Source: Acanthaster planci (taxonomy: Eukaryota; Echinodermata; Asteroidea; Valvatida; Acanthasteridae). Taken from it: a stretch of 64,000 nucleotides of DNA. Position 1 is the first letter of the stretch; each line of letters starts with the position of its first letter. The position numbers and the translations under genes were made by a program. The DNA is taken from NCBI RefSeq assembly GCF_001949145.1, contig NW_019091531.1, positions 263,825-327,824 on the forward strand, written 5' to 3'. Shown here in pieces: positions 50,311-61,003 of this stretch. Below the pieces are notes generated by a model. That model worked only from the letters and a program-made list of their open reading frames with translations. It did not search any database and was not told the DNA's origin.

Positions 50311-53300
50311 ATGGCGTCTGCGAAATGGCCTTTACAAATGCTCAGGACGGTGGTTGTCATGGTGACGTTATCGTTTACATCCAGCTATTTGCCGAACGAG
50401 TCCGACGCGTACGACACCGCTTGCTTCGTCCCTCCCTCAGAACGGCTTCCTGGTGTAGACAAGGTTACTGACCTTGGGGCAGAGGCTACGATCATATCAT
50501 TTGTTTTGTAGTTTTAATCATTGCATTTCTTGAGATAAACAGTATTCATATTCTGTTGGAAAATACGGGTAATTCATTGTAGTGCGCCTCCAAAAGTTTG
50601 CAACGCGGTGGCCAACCATAATGCGCGAAATCTGTCGACCCAATGCGCGTGTGAAAAGGATCGACAGATTCGCGTACTGTGATTGGCCAACGCATTGCAA
50701 ACTCTTGGAGGCGCACTACTTTGAATTACCCGTATTGATGGCTGATCACCAACCGAAGACAGTCAACCGAAAGATGGATAAATCGAGAGACCATACACCA
50801 TCCAGTAGACCGATTGATCTGCGAACCGACTAACGAACCCACCCACTGACCCACCGACCGACACGCTGACCAATCAAGCAAGCGAACCCATGCAGCTAGC
50901 TTAAACGAACCAGCAACTTTTTTTTTCTTTTCTATCCCGTGTGCAGTTTTTCCTCTTTGAGGTATTTCTCCCTCCAGTCTCGTTCGAGTACTCTATCGAG
51001 TACCTGAGTTTTCCTAACGGATCATGTGAGTACCTATTTCACACATATTTTGATCTTCCTTTGGCCTTAGTATAAGTCGAACTTATCGTGCAAAGTTGAT
51101 CCACGGGCAAGATAGCGGCTTGTACACATTGTCGCAGATCCAAACATTTTGAAAGTTTCTGACTCGTATTTCGTTGGCTGTATTTGGGCGAGTCGTTGAG
51201 GTTTGTTTGTTTGTTTTGTTATGTTTTCTTTTTAGGTGGCTTGGACACGTATATCCTTCTCCGAGATTCATATTTTCCCATCCAGCTAGCGAGCTCTCTT
51301 CAGCAGTTAGCAAGAGAACTTTTTAGCCACTGTGTGTTGGACAACCAGCAGGACATGACGCCACCGTATAGAGTGACAGTTATGTCATTAGTCGATACAG
51401 GTAATCACTTTTTGTATCATGTTTGTTTGCAAAGTCTTTAAAGTAACTGCATGAAAGAGGTGGCAAGATGCAACATCGAATTACACGATTCCTGAGGACA
51501 CTCCCTCCACATGTAATAAACATAATTACATTTCCACTGTATGGACCTTTATGAATACATTGTGCACGCCTGTCCATCACGAACCGGCAATAAGCAAATG
51601 TGCAGATCGTGAAAATATATAGAGGCGCAAACTCCGTGGTCATTTTTTCTCAGATTCTCAGAGTCGTATAATTCCTTCTTCGGGAAGCCTCCCCAAATCA
51701 TTATCCGCTCCGAGCGGAACAAAAGAGGGTGTCTTTTTTTGGTACTCATGGCATAGTCGCGCAATGACGCACGAGTATATTCGTGTTTGACGCAGAGCAC
51801 GCTGAGGCCGCGGAACTATATGTAATTTATTCCAGCATGTGTGGTCTTTGCATACACGCAGAAAGCGTGCAAGTACCTGCTTCTAACCACCTGTCCTTCT
51901 TTTCGATTATTGGGTGTGCACTTCAGCTCGGGGCGGATAGCTACAAGATCTTTTTGTACTTTCAAGTGTTCTATGATCCCACAATAAAGAATCAGAGAAA
52001 TTTTCGTTTCGCCCTGAAAAAAATAAAGAAACAAATATAGAGAAACCAGTGCGTCTTTCTTCCAAAAATATATAATAAGGGTTTCAAAATGATTCTTTTT
52101 CTATGCGCCTGTCTATACTTATTTCATCTTGCAGCGAGATCTCTATCCTGAGATTAAACAGCTGTTCTGAATAACTCTTTACATCTGGATGGCTACTTCT
52201 ATTTATCAACTTCCAAATATCTAGACATGGCCCATGATGTAGTTCTAAGAGTGAAAAAGAAAGATCGATTGGTAGAGCAAAAATTTTCACATCTGAATAA
52301 AAATGAGGTGACCTATTATTTTGTAAAGCCCATGTTGTTCCCTCATTCATTCAAACATTCATCATTGATTATAGAATTTTGCGTTAAAGGACTTTGTCCT
52401 TTTTTTCAAGTAAAGTAATCATCCGGTGGCACCTCTCACTTCTTTCTGTGGTAGAATTCAGGAGGAGAAATTTTAAGTTGCTTTTGTTTTGAGGTGCATA
52501 AATGTTCTCTGTTGTGAGTACACAGTATAATTATGCCCTAATTATTTGGACGATTTACGCGTTTGACATGCGTAATTTGTATGTTCACTATAGGTCTAGA
52601 TGGTGTTCTGAAATTAGTTCCGGATGAGGAATTCAGCCGACTTCCGGCTGAGTGGATAACAGCAGGAAATATCCTTCTTATACATATGGATAACATTACC
52701 GTGGGGCATCATGTTCTGAATTGCAACGAACCGAATTTGCAGAAGATGGAGCAATCTCAGTACAACCTCAATTTCACTCTTCAAATTAATGGTAGGTGGA
52801 CTCGGTCTGTGGTCGCTGATATTGAGACACCGCAGGTTCATACAATAATAATACAAACTCAAATCACAGAGAGAAGATGCTCTTCCCACGACTTCCCGTG
52901 AAATCAGCCCTTGACCTTTTATACGACTCTAGTTGTGGCTGTGCATGTCATGTTTAATCGATGCACCACAAGGTGAAAATTGCTGCGCTGACATAGAAAA
53001 ACCTTCTTTGTGGCAATATCGATTGCTTAACTTGTGCGGCTTTCTTTGATGTTAATTGATTATAAACTCCCTAGCACTGGAGCCGATCGAGCCATACCAC
53101 CGTCAACCATTTGTAACAAAATTGGAAAATAACAGTTTCGGTGTTGGCTTTTTGTTCGTATATAGGAGAGAAATAAAACAACATATCGGGCGAATGTACG
53201 TTTTGGCGATCCAAATGGCTTAGCTATTGCCTTCCTATAACATTACCTTGTTTTCTTATGACATGTATTTCCAGAGCTTTCTCGTTTGATGCTCACGTGT

Positions 53301-56300
53301 TCATTTGCAGGTTGTCCATCGGGCAGATATGGCGGGAGCTGTGAGGGAAGTTGCCACTGCGCCGAAGGAGTGGAGTGCCACAGTTTCAATGGTGTGTGCA
53401 TGTGTCCACTCGGACTGCAAGGGACTTCATGTGACCAACGTAAGGAGCTGAATGCACGATATTAATGGTGTCCATTTTTGCTTCTCTAGTTGTTATGGAG
53501 TTATTAAAGTGATTGTTATTGACAAAATGTTTTAAGGCAACCTCACCTGACAGGAGCAGGTCAGATTTGTGGACACGGGTTGCTGTTTCACGTCGAAGAT
53601 GAACTAGGCATAAGATTTTTTTGCCGGCAGATCAGCGCCTTAAGCTATTTTATACATTCAGTCTAAGTTAGGTATGCTGTAAGTAGAATAGAGAGCATGC
53701 ATAGTTCGAATGCAGGATTTGCATAAAATCAAGCCTGTCAGCAATATGCATTGATGAAGTATTTTCATATTATTTCGATTTGATGCCTTTGGTTTACGTC
53801 AACATAGAAGAAGTTACTTGTTTCATTAAAAGTTATTTTAGCCACTTTTGTGATCAAGTTTATCACAAGGGACTGCAGCACTGTCACAAGTCAGTCAAAC
53901 GTACTATCCAGGCTTCAGCTAAGTAGTAATAATGGTGAACTGTGACGTAACATTCCTATAGCATTGTTCATTCTGTTTTTTAAGTCTTATCCTGAGACAG
54001 CACGTGTAGCTTACGTTGTATTACTGCCTTTAGCAGCTGGTCATATCTCTGTTTCACCATTTGTTTTTAAGGTAAGCCAGTGATCACTGTACAGACGCGC
54101 CACATGTACGTCCCCTATGGACAGAATTTCACTCTGATGTGCACAGCACATGGAGTGCCATCACCACTGGCGTGGTCGTGGACTAAATATGGCCAGGCCA
54201 CGCCCCTGTTGGCCGCCTCCAGTCTAGAGACTACGCCATATTCTCCAAGGTTTGCATTTATTTTGTCTTTCTGCGTGTGCTAGCCGAGGATGATTTCGCT
54301 CCGCACGGCAATTGGCCGAGCGTATTCCAATCAGAAGTACACGCGAACGTGGTCTCCAATACAGAGACATAACACGCTAACATTGTTCCTGACCAGAATG
54401 TTCACTTCTCACAGTGAAATTGAATAATAATACTCATTCAGTGCGCTAATGCTGGAGCAGTCGTGCTTTAAAACCGTTCTGAACTGCGCTGTTCGGAAAT
54501 GAAGCAGGCCTAACCAAGTTGTACCTACCGTTCCGAAACGAACGAAACCGTGCCGGACCGTACCATATAGTACCGTACCGCACCATCATGGACACACAGA
54601 GCATTTGTCATTTCTAGTATTTCTCTTTGCATAACCGTATTGGCACTACTATTATTGCAATCTCGTTAATGTTATCTTTTCCCCCTTTTTTCAGTGACCG
54701 CCATCTTAATTTTCACCTAGTTACAATCTACTTGTGCTCAGGTTTTCGTAAATTGACTTCTCGGAAGTCTTATGTACAAGATATGACTCATCTTGCGAGT
54801 TTGCTGGAGAGGAATACACGATGTCCCTGTTGATACAGAATTTGTAGCTTAGGCCTATTTCCCCGTTACCACTTTGAGAACAGCAATTGACAGACATGCC
54901 TCAACTTCAACATGAAGCCCGCGTGTAAATTTGGACATTGTGCAAAAACGTCGTCCGATCTGACTGCCCATCCCGCGTTAATAAAGGAAGCACTTATACC
55001 CAAATACCACGAATCAAAGCGTGTCAGTAATACATGGGCACTGACTATAAACAGCAACTTCAGCAGCGACGTGTGGTACCCCATTGGCAAAAAAGAAGTC
55101 AGTTTGTGTAAAGCTAAGGATTCATAATGAAAAGGTCTGCATGTTCCACTCTTTCCTATTTTTTAGGAATTTCTTAATTTTCAAAACAGGTTGTTTGTGG
55201 AAGATTATTGATATCTTGCCAGCACCGTAGCGTCAAAATTCTTTTAATCAACGCTTGTTGTTCCGAAGCCACGCTACTATTTATGACATAAGACAATTAT
55301 ACATTACCGCAATGATTCATATCGTGGTATTTGGCTGAAAAATCACCAGTCCTCTTTATTTCTGAGATCTCTGTACACACGTACACAAATCCACTCAGCA
55401 CACCTGTTGTGTATTAAAGCACGGGTGGACGTTACTGATGTCACAAAATTTTGTTTTAAAAAATTTTTTTGCAAACAGGCCCTTTGTGATCAAGAGTATT
55501 GTAGAAGCAAAAGATACATCTGTCAACGGCCCCTATGTGTGCGAGGTTATTGACGGGAATGGAACTCTATACAGACGGCTTGTGAATGTCACCGTCATAG
55601 GTAATGTTAGCTCTCGTCATCTGTGCTATCGGGTTGAGCACCTGGTAGGTAGTTTGTATGTAAGCTAATGACATTGCTACGGTTTTGCCACTTGCAGCTC
55701 GCTACTCTGGATCCTCACAGTCGTAATGAGACAATAGATCCAACATTAAACTCATCAGCATTGCCATTGTGTGATATCAAAAGTCCTTGGAGTTGAATTG
55801 GAAGTGGAAGGCGGATTGTAACCTGATATGACCTTTTTTTTGAAATGCAGTTTTTAAATGTTAGCTAAAGCTTGCTGCTGTACTCTATTGAATTCCACAG
55901 CCATTCCCGAGCCATTCGTGCAAGTTCCTCAGAACCAAACCGCCCTCGTTGGAAGCAACGTTACTTTTACGTGCGAAATCAGAAGCGATGCCGGGGTAAT
56001 CCGATGGGTCAGAGGTCAGAAGCAGCCACCAAATGAAGCAGCTGCGATCAGCGACCTACCTAGCCGGTTCCAGATAGTACATCCCTCGGAGGGCGTTTCG
56101 AGTCTCCGCATTTTAAGGTTGGGGTTTGATGACGAGGAGGTTTACAGGTGTTATGCAGGGCATACCTTCCGGGCACCAGATTTGATGTACGCAGAGGCAA
56201 GGCTCAAAGTTCAGTGTAAGCAAGAAATAACGTGCAATCCACAAACCTCATACATACTTGAAACGCTACCTCAAAATCGAGTGTTGTTAGCAGGAGATTT

Positions 56301-59300
56301 GAGTATCTATGGCTTTTTTTAATTTTAGAATAAATTACAGTTAAAAACGAGAAACACCTGTACACAACCCACGAAAAGAGCATGATGAAGAAATTTCAGA
56401 TTGACCGTAAACCACTGACGGTCATTTCCACAACCAAGGACGTGTTATCAGATCTTACTTTTATGATTCGCTGTGCAACTTTGATAGAAATTAGTTTTAT
56501 TACTAATCATACCTGGATATGTTGCCCAGAGACAGTGTGACTGAACTGTACTCACCTCAGTGTGTCAAAGTCGGTTCGATCTATTTATTATCACACGTGA
56601 GTTTATAAGTGACTCAAAACGTTATTATAATGCACAAGGAGTACAGGGACTAGGCACAGTCAGACAGACTGGTAAACGGTTCTAGATAGTGCTGCGGCAC
56701 GGTTTTAAACCAACCCACTTAGACTCCCTCGTACCAGACTGACACTATAGGTCATGTTTTACCTGTTAATTAAAGGGTCGTGCTGTAAGGGACCTGGATT
56801 AAAGGTTAGTCTGACTTGTGAGTTGTTTTTATATGAAGAATTACATATTGTCAAGGTGAAATATTCGTAATATATTTTTGCCACTGAAATCCCCCAGCCG
56901 ATCCCTATCCCGAGTGTTCCTTCAACAAGGTCACCAGCACCCTGTCGGGTCAGAAGCTGACTTTCCGGTGCCTGGTGATGCAAGCCAAGCCGGTACCTCG
57001 GCTGAACTGGAGAGTTCAAGGAAGACATCTGAAGCCCATGACGTTCGAGCACCGCTCCGACGACGGCTTCTCCTACAACATCAACACCTCCTTAACCTTT
57101 GTACCTGGGCCAGGTGATGATGGGAAGAGGTTGTCTCTCTCCCTAACCAGTCCAGCATGGACAGGAACCAGAGAAGTGGAGACATCACTGAATGTCTCGT
57201 GTAAGATTTTTAATAAAGATATGTTAAGTGCGTGGAGTTATTCATTCTAAAAAAGGCACATTTATTCAGTCTTTAAAATATTCTTTTAACTTTAGGACGT
57301 GTGTCATATACCTACGGCAGTAAGTGGAAATAAATTAGTAAACGTGGTTGTAGATTGTCCTGAGAAGTGCCTTAATCAAATCTCGTGTTTTCGTCATCTT
57401 TCCTTCTTTGCGAATGACGACAAATTGATGTTAAGTTTTGGAATCAACCACAAACAAGTTTCTGGAAAGCTATATACAAGTACTTAATAGGGTGGCTCAG
57501 TCATCGATCCACTTTTGTGGCATTCGAATATGGTTAACAGGCACTGCGCCAGGAACAGGTTATATTGCACCAGTTTATCTCAATCCACTTTTGAAGTTCG
57601 TATCATCCTTGGTAAACTCCCTTGAAAATTGGATTTAGCAATCTTACCCAGATTTACCCAATCTTACCAATACTCCACCCAGCGGTTTTTCTTTCTCCTT
57701 ATTTGGCAGATGCGCCCTTTGTGACGGTCATCCCTGACCCTATTACGGTTAACAAGGGCCAGGATGTTACAATCTCTTGCTCGGCCAGGGCCAATCCGGA
57801 CCAGGTGGATGTTGTATGGACCCTTAGATCCCCCAACAAGCCAGCGGCCAATGTGTCCACCAGTCCTACGTACACATTCAAGAATATCAACATGGAATAT
57901 GACAAGGCTAACCTGACATGTTCCGTTAGAAACACCATTGGCAAGACTGAAAAAACTGTGCAGATCAAAGTAACAGGTTAGCATTGTCTCGGTCAAGACA
58001 TCTCACAGAAGCCAAGGAAGATTTTTATTAGGCTGTTTCGTTGCAGGCACAAAGTATTGATCACGGGAATACCAACTTTTTATTTATACACTTCCGAAGG
58101 GTTTTACGTCCTGCTTTCCCAGTCAGTTAAACACATTGATAAGTGCGTTTCGAAATATGGTGCCTTGTGGAAACACAAGAGAATGGGTTGAATAAAGGTC
58201 TCCACAAGGATTTAACGAAACTCATATTTGGAGATTGCTCAAAAAGGAGAAAATTTTAATGCATAAGAATCCGTTGGAACTGAAGTGTCTCAAATATGGG
58301 ACATTCAGTCGAAATTCCATTCCAGGAGAGTGATTCATGTTGAAAATGGGAGCATTTTGAAAACATCGTATCACACGCCACCGAGTCGGTACAGTAAAAC
58401 AAAGCCATGTCTCCACAAGGATACAAATTTCGGTATGGGTGTAACATACCCTACTGTCCCCGGTCCTCAATCCATGTGTATGTGCACCTGCAAACGCAGG
58501 TGCATCATGCATAATAGAAATCTCTGTTTATTAGTATCCACCTGAAAATTACTGGTCAAACATTTAGGGGGCCTGGCGTTTCCATTCCAGCAGAATCCAG
58601 AAAGCATTGCGTTCCAATCCTAGCAAGGCATTCTGCTGGCATCGAGACGTCTGACTTTCCTACTTTTTGGATTTGTATTTTAGGTCACTGTTGCTAGCAA
58701 GAAGTTTGCGGCAGTTTTTTTTTATATATATGTTTTGGGAGCCCCGATATACAAAGATCCATCTTATTGTTTGCCTGTACTTAATTGCTTCAGCCAATTT
58801 AAATTATGACACTCCACATTTTCTTTAAAGATTCGTTAAAAGTGGAATTAGGCCATTTGTGGTCCTTTTCCAGGATTTTGAGGAATGATCTTTTCCCAAA
58901 TATAGTTCATTCTGTCTATGATTTATCAAACAGATAGTAGCATTTCTCTAGCAGCCAAGATAGGTCTCAGTGTTTCAGCAGCTCTCTGTGTTACCCTGCT
59001 ATTCATCGCAAGCGTCATATCTCGTCGATATCGCAGGGAAATTAAACTCTGGTGGGCTCAAAAAGCTGACAAAACTGAAGGTAACGAGAAAGCTCCTCTC
59101 AATGCCCATTATGGTCTTCTAGAGTCATTGGATTGCTTTGTTTCGAGTGAAATGAGTTTCAGACACAGGAGGATTTTCTACCGTTTAGAAAGATCTCCAT
59201 TAAATTTTGAAAAAAAAAGCACGTGAATTTCCAAGCTCTCAAAAACCATGCCCAGCTGATGTTATTTCGTAATTACTATGATATCAAAAGTATAGAGAGG

Positions 59301-61003
59301 TCTGTTCTATGTCAAGAATTAAACCCCCCCTGCGAATAATTTTCAAACACGTTTTTATCTTATATCATTCACTCGTGATTAATCTTAAATCTCTCTTCAA
59401 TATGTCTCATTAATGTCAGCGTCATGTCATTGTAGACTAATGCAGCACTCCTTGCAGGGGTGTAAATACCGGGGAATGGGGGTATATATCCCCACCACCC
59501 TTTGAGGTGGGATGGGTTATTGTAGCACCTCCCCCCGTTTTTTGCGGTGAGCAAAACAGTAAAGCGAATTGTGAAGAATTTCTCAGACTTCTAACAGCTC
59601 AAATGCATTCAGTATCATTTAGAAAGGAAAAAAACAATTTCAAAAAGACTTGAATATGCCATTCTGAATACATTTTACCGATGTACATCAGTACATCAGT
59701 AAACATTGACCTTTATATAGAGTCATATTGTATCCCCCTCCGGCTTGTTAAATTGTCATGGCCGGGCAAGTCACCCCCACCTTTCCAAATCCCCAACAAA
59801 TCCAAATTTACGCCTCTGACTCCTTGAACTAATCCAGTTGCCAGGTCGCTGCTGGTCTGTCGGCAACCGTATTGGCGGTTCGTGTGTTAAACCTAAGCAG
59901 TGCGTTTAAACCTACCCACTCCTCAGCGGGAAGACCAAATTACATTCCTTAGGGACACCGGGAACATGATTTTGATCCTCTTTGAAACCATAATAGAGGG
60001 CAGTATTGACACACACTGCATCTCCAATAAGAGTGAGCGTGCAGAATTTTTCCGTTTATGGAACACTATTATTTAAAACTAATCCTTACCCCTCCCCTTC
60101 CACATTTCTTTTCGATCCAAACATTATTTAAAAAGCCTTTATTGTCCATTCATTTCGAAGACAAAGACTTTGACGTGTTCATCTCCTACAAGAGCAGCAG
60201 CCCAGACGAGGAATTTGTGATGCACGAGCTGATCCCTCGACTGGAGCAGGCTGGATACCGTGTCTGCGTCCATTACAGATACTTCCTGCCTGGAAGAAGT
60301 AAGTTCCATTACTGCTTTCACCACCCTGAGGGGAAGTTGAAGGTGAGGAATCGTACAGCCAACTGATATTTCTTGAAAGTATCAATGGGTTTATGACAAA
60401 ACCTTTCTCGAGGTCTGTTCCCACATGCAGGTCTGCCACAATTGGGGTGGTACTACATTTGGTTGGTGGGATATTTGCAACTTAAGAGTATTTTTTAGCG
60501 TTTATACCATTATGCTGTGTCTCATTTACCGACTCTTTGTTACAGGTATCATTGAAAACATTGCGGATGCGGTCCATCGTAGCCGTAAGACACTCCTCCT
60601 ATTGTCTCCAGGTTTCATCGAAAGCGAGTGGTGCTGCTATGAGTTCCAGGCTGCTCTCTCCCAGATGTTACACCTCCAGTCGGACCTCATACCTGTAATC
60701 TTTGAGGACCTGGGACCCCAGGAGAATCTGTCCCCAGATCTGCAGACGATGCTGAGGACACTGTCCTACGTCATCTGGCCCGGTGCCATCCAGCAGGGCT
60801 GCTACCAGACTGAGACTGACCTGGACCGCTTCTGGAAGCTGCTGTGGCAGTCGCTCCCACCAGTACCTCTTAGAAGAGACGAGCAGGCGGTTGGCACTGT
60901 AGAACTGGAGTTGGAGACCAATCCAGGACAACGTGGAAGAATGGATCGAGTGGACGGAAATGCGGACTACAATGGGGATGCGCCTTTGGTACTTCCTCCT
61001 TGA
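50311..61003 (+). CDS. Receptor B: EGF, four Ig, TM and TIR
   Basis: Tandem paralogue of receptor A with the same 13 coding exons and phases: 50311-50463 (exon starts 50300), 50947-51025, 51236-51400, 52594-52791, 53311-53439, 54072-54249, 55479-55600, 55901-56215, 56898-57200, 57710-57976, 58934-59080, 60161-60298, 60546-61003; 883 aa. Domain order is as in A: signal peptide MASAKWPLQMLRTVVVMV, N-terminal region, EGF module (GCPSGRYGGSCEGSCHC), Ig1-Ig4, TM with SRRYRREIKLWW, TIR with FDVFISYKSSSPDEEF, the same HYRYFLPGRS box 2, and FW. The N-terminal exons are only about 60 percent alike in protein, while Ig2 and the last TIR exon are about 95-97 percent alike in DNA. The C-terminal tails differ. 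Introns carry MITEs at 50562, 51703 and 59455. I found no stop or frameshift in any exon, so both copies are probably active. Confidence 0.9.
50562..50737. mobile_element. Palindromic MITE, family M1, copy 2
   Basis: AATACGGGTAATTCA is inverted as TGAATTACCCGTATT. Inner arms GTGCGCCTCCAAAAGTTTGC and CTGTCGACCC match copy 1 (13895-14070). It is in intron 1 of receptor B. The same intron of A reads through (TTTGAAAATTGATGG) without it. Confidence 0.85.
51703..51938. mobile_element. MITE family M2, copy 2 (inverted)
   Basis: ATCCGCTCCGAG...CTCGGGGCGGAT ends. The whole is the reverse complement relative of 39924-40196. It is in the intron before exon 52594 of receptor B. Confidence 0.75.
59455..59818. 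mobile_element. hAT-type MITE with 8-bp target duplication
   Basis: Ends CAGGGGTGTAAAT and, inverted, CAGAGGCGTAAAT. It is flanked on both sides by ACTCCTTG (59447-59454 and 59819-59826), an exact 8-bp duplication typical of hAT elements. It is 364 bp, non-coding, in the intron between the membrane and TIR exons of receptor B. Confidence 0.88.
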
